Shown piece by piece: positions 56,281 through 64,000 of a DNA stretch of 64,000 bases (within the stretch, counting starts at the first letter, position 1; each line of letters opens with the position of its first letter). The notes beneath the pieces are model-generated. The model did not search any database, was not told the origin of the DNA, and was given only the letters and a program-made list of their open reading frames with translations. The position numbers and the translations under genes were made by a program. The DNA comes from Pseudoduganella plicata (lineage in GTDB: Bacteria > Pseudomonadota > Gammaproteobacteria > Burkholderiales > Burkholderiaceae_D): assembly GCF_004421005.1 (NCBI RefSeq), contig NZ_CP038026.1, forward strand, positions 124,001 to 188,000, written 5' to 3'.

Positions 56281-56697
56281 ATGTCGACACCCATCACCGT
56301 CATCCGCGATCGGACCCAGCCCATGCGCCATATCGTCCACGTGCGCAACCACATCCTTCCGGCCGACGTGTCGGTCGAGGAGGGCGGGCTCGATGCGGGA
56401 CCGTCGCCACACGACCTGTACGACGCGGCGCTGTCGGCCTGCAAGGCGCTGACGGTGCTGTGGTACGCCAGGCGCAAGCACATCCCCGTCGAGGACGTGC
56501 AGGTGACGACGGCGCGCGATGCCAGCGAGGAGCGCCACGGCGTCTACCGCCTGGCAACCACGCTGCACCTGACCGGCGACCTGTCCGCGGCGCAGCGCGA
56601 GGAGCTGCTGGGCGTGGCGACCAAGTGCCCTGTGCATAAACTGATGACAAGCGTAACGACCGAGGTCACCACGGCGTTGGCAGAGGAGGCAGCATGA
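56281..56697 (+). CDS. OsmC family peroxiredoxin-like protein
   Basis: A 138-residue OsmC/Ohr-fold protein that would reduce organic hydroperoxides or similar electrophiles. The two redox cysteines are in LSACKALTVL near 54 and TKCPVHKL near 120, and GGLDAGPSPHDLYDAALSAC is the family signature. It belongs to the YhfA-like subgroup rather than Ohr. The stop overlaps the following pirin start by four bases, so both are made from one message. Confidence 0.92.
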   Translation: MSTPITVIRDRTQPMRHIVHVRNHILPADVSVEEGGLDAGPSPHDLYDAALSACKALTVLWYARRKHIPVEDVQVTTARDASEERHGVYRLATTLHLTGDLSAAQREELLGVATKCPVHKLMTSVTTEVTTALAEEAA

Positions 56698-57590
56698 CCG
56701 TCGCCCAACTGCTCAAAGGCCACGACAAGGACCTGGGCGGCGGCTTCATCGTGCGGCGCTACCTGCCGGCCGCCGTGAAACAGGCCGTCGGACCATTCAT
56801 CTTCTTCGACCACTTCGGCCCCATCGACGTGGCGCCCGACGCCAACCACGACGTGCGCCCGCACCCGCACATCGGCCTGGCGACGGTGACGTACCTGTTC
56901 GAAGGCGCGATGGATCACCGCGACAGCATCGGCACGGTCCAACGCATCGAACCGGGCGCCATCAACTGGATGACGGCGGGGCGTGGCATCGTCCATTCCG
57001 AGCGTACGCCGTCCGACCTGGTCGGCCGGCCGCACCGCACGCACGGTCTGCAACTGTGGGCCGCGCTGCCGAAGGCGAACGAAGAGGATGCGCCAGCTTT
57101 CTCGCATACGCCCGCGGACGCGATTCCCGAGCTGACGGTCGGCGGCGCCACCGTGCGCGTGCTGATCGGCACCGCGTTCGGCCAGACGTCGCCCGTGCCG
57201 ACCTTCATGGAGACGCTGTACCTGGACGTGCAACTGGCCGCGGGCGCCGAGCTGGCGCTGGACGACCTGCCGGCCGAGGCGGCGATCTATCCCGTCACCG
57301 GCACGCTGCTGCTGGACGACGCGCCACTGGCGCCCAACCTGATGGCGCTGCTCGACACGACACAACACGTGCCACAGCGCGTGCGTGCCGAAGGCGATGC
57401 GCGCTTCGTCGTCATCGGCGGCGCCCCACTGGACGGACGCCGCTTCATGTTCTGGAATTTCGTCTCGCCGTCAAAGGTGCGGCTGCTGCAGGCGGCCGAG
57501 GATTGGGATGCGGGGCGCTTCGACAAAGTGCCTGGCGAGACTGAGTTTATTCCGTTGCCGAAGAAGCCGACGGGTGGGACTTACCTGTAA
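56694..57590 (+). CDS. Pirin family protein
   Basis: A 298-residue bicupin protein, the second pirin in the window. The metal site is HPHIGLATVTYLFEG (near residue 62) with WMTAGRGIVHSE (near 100). The N-terminus (FIVRRYLPAAVKQAVGPFIF) differs from the pirin at 22372 and fits the subgroup commonly paired with OsmC. Coupled to the upstream OsmC-like gene, it probably takes part in oxidative or electrophile stress handling. Enzyme activity is not predictable. Confidence 0.92.
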   Translation: MTVAQLLKGHDKDLGGGFIVRRYLPAAVKQAVGPFIFFDHFGPIDVAPDANHDVRPHPHIGLATVTYLFEGAMDHRDSIGTVQRIEPGAINWMTAGRGIVHSERTPSDLVGRPHRTHGLQLWAALPKANEEDAPAFSHTPADAIPELTVGGATVRVLIGTAFGQTSPVPTFMETLYLDVQLAAGAELALDDLPAEAAIYPVTGTLLLDDAPLAPNLMALLDTTQHVPQRVRAEGDARFVVIGGAPLDGRRFMFWNFVSPSKVRLLQAAEDWDAGRFDKVPGETEFIPLPKKPTGGTYL

Positions 57591-57797
57591 TGTCTGGAGG
57601 GGGCGGAGAGGCTGCTGGAAACGTCCGCTTCAGTTCCGGAGCGAACGCCGGTGTCACGCCGCGGCACAGCTGCTGTTCATACGCCGGAAACAGTCTTCCG
57701 CAGCTTGAATACTGCCACCTTGACTAAGGCAGATCACATCTGGCGAACGCGGAAGACTTAGCGCACGAGGTGGCAGAAAACACGGATCACAAAACCT

Positions 57798-58586
57798 TCA
57801 AGCCTTACGTTTGCGCATGGCGTAGCCTATAACGCCCAAGCCGGCCAGCAGCATGCCGTAGGTGCCGGGTTCTGGGACCGGCAGTGTCGGAGCATTAATC
57901 TCGGAACCCAGTTGGCTGGAAAGGCCGATGCGAGCGTCATACTGATAGTAGTCCGTATTATTGTCCATGAACCCGGTGAAATGCAGCTCTTTCGTATAAT
58001 TGCTCAAGGGTGTCGTCAAATCGTCGCGATACGCGATGTCGTGCGCCGGGAACCCGATTCCCACCCCATAACCAAGATGCGTAAAATAATATGTCCCTAT
58101 CTGTTTCTCGGTATCGAACTGCATATCGATGCTGACCGTGACCGTGTAATCGAAGCTTAAACGGGTATGCGGGGCCATTGTAAACGTCGCGGAATCTGAT
58201 GCCGATGTCCACGCCAGGTTCCAAAGCGCATTCTGCTCAAACGCGTCGGTTGTGTGCAATTCCTGGCGGAAATCCCCGAACGGACCCGCTGTGCCTGCCT
58301 GTGTACTGGCCCAGATTGTCTCGGCCGCAGTCTTTACCGGGACCAGAGATCGCGTTTCGTGACCGTAATAGCCTGGAGAGCCAGGTGGGTGGGGCAGGGC
58401 GGACACTCTGTACTCGCGCCAGTAGCGCATGTCGGAAATCCCTGCCTGAATTCCATCGTCGGTCGCGAGATCGGTTACCGAGAAAACAAAGGGAATCCCT
58501 GTACTAGTCAGAGTGGTGGTGGCGGTGGCCGCCAGCGGCGTCATCAGGACGGCCAGTGCAGCGAGTGGAACACACAGCAGCTTCAT
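57798..58586 (-). CDS. PEP-CTERM sorting domain-containing exported protein
   Basis: A 262-residue exported protein starting MKLLCVPLAALAVLMTPLAA at 58586, with GGAG upstream. The C-terminal signal is VPEPGTYGMLLAGLGVIGYA followed by MRKRKA. The mature part is Thr/Asp/Tyr-rich and mostly beta strand; no known domain is recognised. Base composition is somewhat lower in G/C than for core genes. With the protein at 20894 it implies an exosortase and an extracellular-polysaccharide system elsewhere in the genome. Confidence 0.9.
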   Translation of the reverse strand: MKLLCVPLAALAVLMTPLAATATTTLTSTGIPFVFSVTDLATDDGIQAGISDMRYWREYRVSALPHPPGSPGYYGHETRSLVPVKTAAETIWASTQAGTAGPFGDFRQELHTTDAFEQNALWNLAWTSASDSATFTMAPHTRLSFDYTVTVSIDMQFDTEKQIGTYYFTHLGYGVGIGFPAHDIAYRDDLTTPLSNYTKELHFTGFMDNNTDYYQYDARIGLSSQLGSEINAPTLPVPEPGTYGMLLAGLGVIGYAMRKRKA

Positions 58587-59221
58587 CGGAACTCCAGTCA
58601 TATTATTGCGAAGAGCGCTACGGCAGCTCACAACAACCCTCAGGCTGGTGCCTGCCAAAAGCGCAGCGAGTACAGAAAGATAATAAAATTTCAATTACAA
58701 TTCGATTGTATCTGTTCAGTTAAGGTTATGCAATGCAATCGACGCGTTAGAACACGGCAATTTGGTTGTAGCAGCGGGAAGAGCCTTTTTACCTAAGCAG
58801 GCGTGATCCGTGACGTCCGGAGTGACACGCTGTGGCGCATGCCGGACGGAAGCAATCCGACTGCTAACGTTGGTGAGTTAGATAGCAACCATGAGGCTGA
58901 ATCGGCTGACTGAGGCCGACTGCCGGCGATATCGTAATCTGCTCCCGGACTGTCCGTGCCGAAGGCGCCATGAAGAGGTGGCCGTACCTCGTGCGTAGCC
59001 GTGTCCCGTCGGTGGTCCGCACGCCGTTGGATGGGTCTCTTACCGTGCCCTGGAAGTTGTCGCCACAGGCCGGACTTCAGTAGTCCACAGTGACAGGTCC
59101 CGCACCGGCCACCGCCCAGCCCGGCAGGTCTCGCTAACGATCACGGTGCCGAAGCCGGGGTAGTGGCACGCGCCGCGTTCATCGCCCGGCCACCTTTGCA
59201 GCCACCGCCGCCTCAGCAGCC
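58587..59221. other. 635-bp intergenic region, A/T-rich start
   Basis: Upstream of the PEP-CTERM gene the stretch 58660-58740 is very A/T-rich and should hold its promoter; the short dyad ACAAT-TCG-ATTGT lies there. From about 58800 to 59221 no frame gives sensible protein on either strand. The region may contain the decayed 5' part of the hydrolase-like gene that follows. Confidence 0.4.
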
Positions 59222-59860
59222 TTGCGCATCATAGGAGCTTGCGCATGCTTGGACCGCGCGGTCTCCATGCCGAGCGCCAATTCGTTCGTCACCAACCATC
59301 TCAGCAGGATGGGTTACCTGGTTGTCGTCCTCCGAGACAGTTCTGGTGGCGCGGTGTTGGATCGGAACGCCCCGGTGTCGCCGCAAGTACAAGCAATGGC
59401 CCGGGCAGCGTCGCGTTTGATCTCCACCGTAATAGACGAGGCCGCTGTGCGCGGTCCCCGGTTCGATTGGCAAAATCTGCTTCTCGTCGGGCACTCACTC
59501 GGTGGCGATAGTTCGGCTCGGTTTGCCGCTGACCAGCCGAACCGGGTGTCCAGTCTGATCAGCCTCGACAGCCGGCGGGTCGCGTTGCCGCGCGCTGCAG
59601 GTATCCGCGTTCTGACAATTCGAGCCAGCGATACCGCTGCTGACCCAGGCGTTCTGCCAAGTTTGGAGGAGCGCAGCCGTTTCGGTACATGCATGGTCCA
59701 CATCGAAGGTTCCCGCCACAACGATATGCAGGACGCTGGAAGTGAACAGTTAAAAGCGAAAATCGTGTCCGCTATCGATACTTTCCTTACCCCGGCACGG
59801 CAACCGAAATACGCCTGCGACCCAGACTCCAGGCTGCAAGGACTGCCAGGTGTGACCTGA
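59222..59860 (+). CDS. Alpha/beta hydrolase, probably N-terminally truncated
   Basis: The open frame has TTG at 59222 and its first ATG at 59267. It encodes the C-terminal two thirds of an alpha/beta hydrolase: nucleophile elbow GHSLGG (LLLVGHSLGGDSSARFAADQ), acid candidate in IRASDTAADPG and histidine in HIEGSRHNDMQD. The usual N-terminal strands with the HG oxyanion motif are missing, and upstream DNA does not supply them in any frame. It therefore looks like a gene remnant, though the catalytic triad is intact. It resembles PAF-acetylhydrolase/lipase types. It lies at the start of an A/T-richer segment. Confidence 0.55.
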   Translation: MRIIGACACLDRAVSMPSANSFVTNHLSRMGYLVVVLRDSSGGAVLDRNAPVSPQVQAMARAASRLISTVIDEAAVRGPRFDWQNLLLVGHSLGGDSSARFAADQPNRVSSLISLDSRRVALPRAAGIRVLTIRASDTAADPGVLPSLEERSRFGTCMVHIEGSRHNDMQDAGSEQLKAKIVSAIDTFLTPARQPKYACDPDSRLQGLPGVT

Positions 59861-60045
59861 CAAAAGAGGTACGCCGTTGCGCTATGTGCTGCGGCTGTAA
59901 CCAGCAGCGTCGAAGACAGTACGCCTGTACGACAAGACGATGCGACGCAGCCATAGGAGTTTTGTTAGGCGGTCTTAGACGATTCAGACGGCATCTATCC
60001 GATAGGATAGTGGAACAGATACTTAACGCAGACCTTTGGAAAAAT

Positions 60046-60960
60046 ATGTTCGTTTTTGATCTCCGCCTCAATTTGTCGCCATCGTTCCATCGACAATGTT
60101 CGATTCGAATAGAAGGCGATATCACTGGACTGGCAACATTTGAAGCTGGTCCGAGCGGCCTACTACCGCGCTTTGATCTTACTCTGCCGGTGGCGCATGT
60201 AAACATGGCTGCGCTCCGCAGTAGTTGCGAAAGTATATTGGCCGGGTGGGATGAGCGTTGGAGTCAATTTGGCTTAGACGGAATTAGCATTGATGGCGTA
60301 TTCGCTTTTTCAGACTCGAAGTCACAGAATTTTTCTCTGTGGAGTCCGCGTGCAGGGAGTGCCCCGCATACGATGTTAACCGCTGCGTTTGAGTGTTTTC
60401 CCGCCGACTATTGCGACGGGAAAGCGGGGTACCTGCTAGAAAGCCTGAGAAGTTACTTTGATCTGCAGTCCCCCGCGGTCGTCATCGGCAAAAGCCCAAT
60501 GTGCCTTCGGATTGCACCTTGGACCCATGCGAAGGATGCGGACGAGATCGAACGTACGGTGTACTCAATTCCTGACGGTGTAGACCTGATCGTTGATACT
60601 TCTGGCATGGAGCGGTTTTGTGGCGCTCTGGCGCGCATTCTGCCTGTTAGACATCTGGTGAAACGAAAGGGTGTAGTGAGCTGGAAAGTGCATAGCGACT
60701 TTTTAGATGATCTCGTTCGCGCTGGAGTTGCGCCGTCATTGATTGAACTCGTTCACTCTGTTCCGATCTCGCCCAGGGGGGAACCCATCGTACTCGGCTC
60801 GATTTTGAGTTTGTCATCCGACTTGATTCCGATCGCCAAGGCAGGCAATAAGACTGAATTAGTCCGCGCTTTTAGAAAAGAATATCCGCTGACAGTGGAG
60901 CAGGCTTCAAAGGCGGCCGCAGAGCTGATGGAAATCATCGCACTCGTTCCCACACTTTGA
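60046..60960 (+). CDS. Orphan protein with bL12-like C-terminal segment
   Basis: About 304 residues from ATG 60046 (MFVFDLRLNLSPSFHRQ); the frame extends to 59884 but that part is Cys/Arg-rich and unlike protein. The DNA is clearly poorer in G/C than the core genes. The body is soluble with no recognised domain (CLRIAPWTHAKDADEIERTV). The last 40 residues (DLIPIAKAGNKTELVRAFRK, then YPLTVEQASKAAAELME) resemble the C-terminal fold of ribosomal protein bL12, a module found in some immunity-like orphan proteins. Probably acquired; function unknown. Confidence 0.55.
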   Translation: MFVFDLRLNLSPSFHRQCSIRIEGDITGLATFEAGPSGLLPRFDLTLPVAHVNMAALRSSCESILAGWDERWSQFGLDGISIDGVFAFSDSKSQNFSLWSPRAGSAPHTMLTAAFECFPADYCDGKAGYLLESLRSYFDLQSPAVVIGKSPMCLRIAPWTHAKDADEIERTVYSIPDGVDLIVDTSGMERFCGALARILPVRHLVKRKGVVSWKVHSDFLDDLVRAGVAPSLIELVHSVPISPRGEPIVLGSILSLSSDLIPIAKAGNKTELVRAFRKEYPLTVEQASKAAAELMEIIALVPTL

Positions 60961-61020
60961 ATAGCTAGGTCTTTAATGACAAGAATTTTTCGAATTGCGC
61001 CCATGTATCCGGTGCTCAGC

Positions 61021-61106
61021 GTCCGCTATGGGTCGAAAGCCGCCTGTCGTGGCTTTGTGTGACTTTTCCGGTTTGGCGACCTGGTATCCTTCGGCGAACG
61101 GCCGAG
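61021..61106. repeat. Dispersed repeat, copy A
   Basis: Starts GTCCGCTATGGGTCGAAAGC and ends CGAACGGCCGAG (61095-61106). It shares both ends with copy B at 61479-61519. It lies 60 bases after the stop of the orphan gene. The middle differs in length between copies. Confidence 0.5.
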
Positions 61107-61184
61107 TTCGGCCAGTAGCGGAACTCCAGCGTAGCCTGCACAGCTAGCCTTTCTTCTTCTAAACCTTATCTTTTCATCGACCTC

Positions 61185-61454
61185 ATGTCCAACCGCACGC
61201 TAATTGAACGGATCGAAAGCGGGCTAGCGGATATAAGGGCAGGAAAAATCTCCGCTCGTACGTTTGCCGAGATAGTTCGTAACAACGGTCGTGCTTTGGA
61301 GGGGATGCCGTACGCACTAATCAGGGAATTTGAGCTCCTTGCTCTCGAGCTGGAAATCGCTGACTGGTATGTCGAGGACGGCTTTTCTCCAGAATTGGCG
61401 CCACTTCTCGTCAAGACCCAAGCTTGGCTCGCGATGCTCCCTAGAGATGTTTAG
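61185..61454 (+). CDS. Small orphan protein
   Basis: An 89-residue soluble, helical protein (MSNRTLIERIESGLADIRAG; ALIREFELLALELEIADWYV). Base composition is lower in G/C, like the preceding orphan gene. No family is recognised; size and charge would suit an immunity or antitoxin-like protein, but no toxin partner is seen next to it. A copy of the dispersed repeat follows 24 bases after its stop. Confidence 0.5.
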   Translation: MSNRTLIERIESGLADIRAGKISARTFAEIVRNNGRALEGMPYALIREFELLALELEIADWYVEDGFSPELAPLLVKTQAWLAMLPRDV

Positions 61455-61478
61455 CGACCGTTTGGTGGTGTGTGCAAG

Positions 61479-61519
61479 GTCCGCTTCGGGGCGAAACCGG
61501 CCACTCGCGAACGGCCGAG
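61479..61519. repeat. Dispersed repeat, copy B
   Basis: Starts GTCCGCTTCGGGGCGAAA and ends CGAACGGCCGAG (61508-61519), matching the ends of copy A. A weaker relative beginning CGTCCGCTTC occurs near 57628, after the second pirin gene. Confidence 0.5.
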
Positions 61520-61716
61520 ATTGCCGAGTCAGCAACAAGCCCGTACACTGAGCGATACCAACCGGCCGCGGTGGGCCGCAAGCGCACCGTCGTGCTGCCG
61601 TGACAATGCGTGAGTTTTCTACAGCGGAAATTTGCTAAGCTTGTCTGGTATCGGCCTGCCGTATTCGACTTGAAGCCGAATCGGCGATGTTGAATTTCTT
61701 ACTGCGTCAGGAAAAT

Positions 61717-61929
61717 ATGAGCTTGCTAACCGATATTTCGCCGGTCGTGATTCCGGTCCTCGCCTTGCTCGTTCCCATCGTCGGCGTCATCGCATGGGCT
61801 GCGGTCAGGATCACGCAAATGAACCTGTTGCATGAAACGGTCCGTCAGCTCAGTGCGAACGGCCAGCCGATCCCGCCTGAGCTGACGGCCCGGATTACGG
61901 GCGACAAGCAGTCCGAATTGACGGCCTAG
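61717..61929 (+). CDS. Small inner-membrane protein (DUF6249-like)
   Basis: A 70-residue protein; I prefer ATG 61717 (MSLLTDISPVVIPVLALLVP), which has CAGGAAA upstream, over 61687. It has one strong hydrophobic helix (VVIPVLALLVPIVGVIAWAA), then a short cytoplasmic tail with ETVRQLSANGQPIPPELTAR. That tail is typical of small DUF6249-like membrane proteins of unknown function. Convergent with the FHA gene, whose stop is 39 bases away. Confidence 0.65.
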   Translation: MSLLTDISPVVIPVLALLVPIVGVIAWAAVRITQMNLLHETVRQLSANGQPIPPELTARITGDKQSELTA

Positions 61930-61967
61930 CTGGAACTGCCTGGTCGGAAAGACTCGGCCAGCCTGAT

Positions 61968-63491
61968 TCAGGCCAGGTCGAAGGTTGGCGCGGCAGTCAC
62001 GGTATCGCGCGCCACGCCGTTCGTGCGGATGATCCAGCTCTCCGGATAAGCATCGCTGGCAAAGCGCGTATGCGGCGCCACGCGCGACAGCTTGTCCATC
62101 TGCACCGTCGGCGCCAGCGCCGTTTCCTTGCCCGTCAACGCGTCCAGGTGCCAGAAGCCGCCGTCCAGGTGGAACAGCAGCGGCAGGGCGCCGGCCTGCG
62201 GCGTCGTCTGCACGCGGCGCAGCGGGAAGCCGGGGTGGGTGTCGGGTGCCAGCACGATGAAGCATTCGGCGCGGGCGCCTTCGTCGATGCGGTGCAGGAT
62301 CACGCCGTGCGGCATCAGGCCCGTCACTTCCAGCACGGCGATGCCCTTGATGCTGGCAGACAGTTCGATGCGCATGCCGAGGCGCAGCGCCACCGGCTTG
62401 TGCTTGCCGGGCCAGACGCCATCGAGCAGGATGCCGTAGCGCGACACATCCTCGATTTCAAAACCCTGCGTGCCGCGGCGGATAACGGCGTGGCGGCCGG
62501 ACAGGCGGCGCGTCAGGCCGGCCGTGTCGATGCCGTCCTGGGTGTAGTGGTGCAGCAGCGCGTGCGCTTCCGGTTCCACCAGCTCGAAGCGGCCGAACAC
62601 GCACTCGTCCAGCGCGAACAGGCGCACGTGGCGCTGCGCGCCCGCTTCCGGCGCCGCGTTGACGAAGCTAGCGGCGCGGCTCGGGTGCGGGTGGGCCGCC
62701 CCGCTGCGCGGCATGTCGATCTCGATCAGGTCCTCGTCCCATGCGATGGTCGTGAAGCCCATGTCGATCTTGCCCTGCGGCGCCGTCAGGTCCACGTGCG
62801 CGATGCCGGCATTGCGCGCGGTGACGTCGATGTCCATGCTCTGGCCACCCTGGCCGGCCACGCGGGCAATCGACGCGTCGTCCGCCATCACGCGCACATT
62901 CTTGTGCGTGGAGAGGAAGATGCGGTGGATTTCCGTCAGCGTCGCGTCCAGGCGCGGCACCAGGATGACGAACGTGCATTCCCATTTGCGCGCGGGCTGG
63001 CCTGGCAGCTGCGACAGCACTTCGGTTGCGATCTGGTACTGGCCATGCTCGCGGTCGCGCGACGAGAACTCGACGAACACGGGGCACCAGTCGCCGTCCA
63101 CGGACCGGACGAACTGCTGGCGCGTGGCGCCATGGGGAATCAGGTCGGACGCCAGCTGCACGGCCAGGCGCGAGCCGCAGTTGTCCGGCATGCCGCGCAG
63201 TTCGATCTTGAGAGTCTGGCGCCCGCCCGCCGCGCGCGGGTCGAAGCCGCTGATGCGCAGTTGCGGCCGCACGCGGACCGGCGTGGCCAGGCGCTCGTAC
63301 GATGGCTCTGCCGGCGTTTCGACCACGGCCGCCTGTGGCGCGCGCGCATTGCGCACGGCGCTCAGCACCTCGTAACCCGACTGCAACGCCGGCGCCGGCG
63401 CGCCCTGGCGGTGGCCCCCTTCGCAGGCGTGCTGACCCGGCGCGACCCAGAAGGTGCAGTGCGGGTGATCGGTGTTACGGCATTTGTTCAT
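61968..63491 (-). CDS. FHA domain-containing protein with N-terminal Cys/His knuckle
   Basis: A 507-residue cytoplasmic protein starting MNKCRNTDHPHCTFWVAPGQ at 63491. The first 30 residues hold a Cys/His cluster (C4, H9, C12, then HACEGGH) that could bind zinc. Residues about 100-310 are beta-rich and unrecognised. A forkhead-associated domain follows near 330-420: CVFGRFELVE, the core LSGRHAVIRR with phospho-Thr-binding Arg/Ser and His, then YGILLDGVWPG. FHA domains read phosphothreonine, so the kinase at 53415 is a natural candidate partner. The cluster link is inference. Confidence 0.85.
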   Translation of the reverse strand: MNKCRNTDHPHCTFWVAPGQHACEGGHRQGAPAPALQSGYEVLSAVRNARAPQAAVVETPAEPSYERLATPVRVRPQLRISGFDPRAAGGRQTLKIELRGMPDNCGSRLAVQLASDLIPHGATRQQFVRSVDGDWCPVFVEFSSRDREHGQYQIATEVLSQLPGQPARKWECTFVILVPRLDATLTEIHRIFLSTHKNVRVMADDASIARVAGQGGQSMDIDVTARNAGIAHVDLTAPQGKIDMGFTTIAWDEDLIEIDMPRSGAAHPHPSRAASFVNAAPEAGAQRHVRLFALDECVFGRFELVEPEAHALLHHYTQDGIDTAGLTRRLSGRHAVIRRGTQGFEIEDVSRYGILLDGVWPGKHKPVALRLGMRIELSASIKGIAVLEVTGLMPHGVILHRIDEGARAECFIVLAPDTHPGFPLRRVQTTPQAGALPLLFHLDGGFWHLDALTGKETALAPTVQMDKLSRVAPHTRFASDAYPESWIIRTNGVARDTVTAAPTFDLA

Positions 63492-63662
63492 GGGTTCGCC
63501 AAGGTGGGATAGGCGAACTTTACGCGCTTTTACGGTTCCTTGGCAATCGGGCTTTAGCCCGAACAGGGGGGTGTTTCGCCCTGTATTCGGACGCTGCCGC
63601 ACGGCATGCCGCAGCGCCATGAACTATTGCACAATCGCCGATGTCGGAATAACAAGAATGCG

Positions 63663-64000
63663 TCACGGCTCCCGCGCCTGGCGTAACCATAAACTGCTGG
63701 CCCAGCCCTGCCGGTCGGGTGCGTCGCCATAGCGGATCTGCCACCAGTCGCCGGCCTGCCGCCCTGTCGGGGTGACAAGGGTGCCCGCCGGGACCACCGT
63801 CACCCGCGCGGCGCCCACGCCGGCCGCGCTGCGCACGTTCAGGTCGCGATAAACGCGATAAGGCTGACCGGGAACAAACGCCAGTGGCGGATCCGCCACA
63901 GCCTGCGCCTGGGCCACGGGTGTCGTCGGCACGGCCGACAGCAGCAGCGCGCCGAATGCCCACGTGCCGCCGCCCAGCACGACGGCATTGCGGGCCGTGG
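63663..64000 (-). CDS. SH3 domain protein (5' end outside window)
   Basis: The frame enters from the right edge and ends at 63663. The visible part has a hydrophobic segment (VVLGGGTWAFGALLLSAVPT), a linker rich in Ala/Pro, and a bacterial SH3 domain: LNVRSAAGVGAARVTVVPAG, then GDWWQIRYGD and GWASSLWL. It is probably a membrane-anchored or fused protein whose N-terminal domain lies beyond the window. Being directly upstream of the FHA gene on the same strand (171 bases), it may belong to the same signalling locus. Confidence 0.75.
   Translation of the reverse strand, partial: TARNAVVLGGGTWAFGALLLSAVPTTPVAQAQAVADPPLAFVPGQPYRVYRDLNVRSAAGVGAARVTVVPAGTLVTPTGRQAGDWWQIRYGDAPDRQGWASSLWLRQAREP

Noticed and set aside
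59884..60045. N-terminal extension of the orphan gene at 60046
   Set aside because: The added residues are Cys/Arg-rich and the upstream start lacks a ribosome-binding site.
59200..61716. Integron cassette array
   Set aside because: Orphan genes each followed by a repeat are reminiscent, but I see no paired attC core sites at the gene ends and no integrase; an isolated GTTAGGC is not enough.

Overview
The window reads as chromosomal DNA of a high-GC betaproteobacterium. The best guess is Burkholderiales, family Oxalobacteraceae (Massilia / Duganella / Pseudoduganella type). The reasons are the protein similarity I recognise throughout, two VPEP-type PEP-CTERM exported proteins, an H-NS-like protein of the short beta/gamma type, the CheW/MCP pair, and strong G/C third-position use. 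I see no rRNA, tRNA, CRISPR array or insertion sequence. Several genes carry single-base breaks.

Layout. 1-3981: Ku (cut by the window start), an SDR oxidoreductase, a degenerate GGDEF protein and a small unknown. 4284-8593: a SulP transporter coupled to a DUF885 peptidase-like protein, then two small proteins. 8661-13793: a complete urease operon ureDABCEFG, preceded by an NtrC-like site and a -24/-12 (sigma-54) promoter, which points to nitrogen control. 13835-17194: an acyltransferase, a frameshifted metallo-beta-lactamase-fold protein, and an ArsR regulator with an ene-reductase. 17321-18686: a guanidine-II (mini-ykkC) riboswitch, a Gdx guanidinium exporter and a proline-racemase-family gene. 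18683-25853: a deacylase, an O-acyltransferase, a PEP-CTERM protein, pirin and azoreductase divergent from a LysR regulator, and phosphatidylserine decarboxylase. 26015-34271: a TonB-dependent receptor, an H-NS-like protein, a LON-substrate-binding-domain gene (frameshift), an EamA transporter (in-frame stop), an erythromycin-esterase-like protein, DUF1294 and trpS. 34485-43933: two related exported proteins with acidic DxDGDG repeats, a CocE/NonD hydrolase, an SDR, an MFS transporter with an HD hydrolase, cheW (frameshift) with a chemoreceptor, and an RNase H-like protein.

44107-55760 is the least ordinary part: eight consecutive same-strand genes, several overlapping by 4-8 bp. They encode a penicillin-binding transpeptidase with a large unknown N-terminal region (frameshifted), a protein with a sigma-region-4-like helix-turn-helix, three small unrecognised proteins, a protein with two Lon-like protease folds (one catalytically intact by motif), an SPFH/coiled-coil protein with zinc ribbons at both ends, and a SHOCT-Ser/Thr kinase-coiled coil-SUMF1 fusion. 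An FHA-domain protein and an SH3 protein at 61968-64000 may belong to the same phospho-signalling theme. I regard this as the best candidate for an undescribed system.

55772-58586 holds EmrE, OsmC, a second pirin and a second PEP-CTERM protein. 58587-61700 is visibly more A/T-rich and holds orphan or truncated genes, two of them followed by copies of a short repeat, so it looks like acquired or decaying DNA. Four apparent one-base deletions (about 14967, 29847, 40310, 46550) and one nonsense codon (30578) need read-level checking before any of these genes is called dead.
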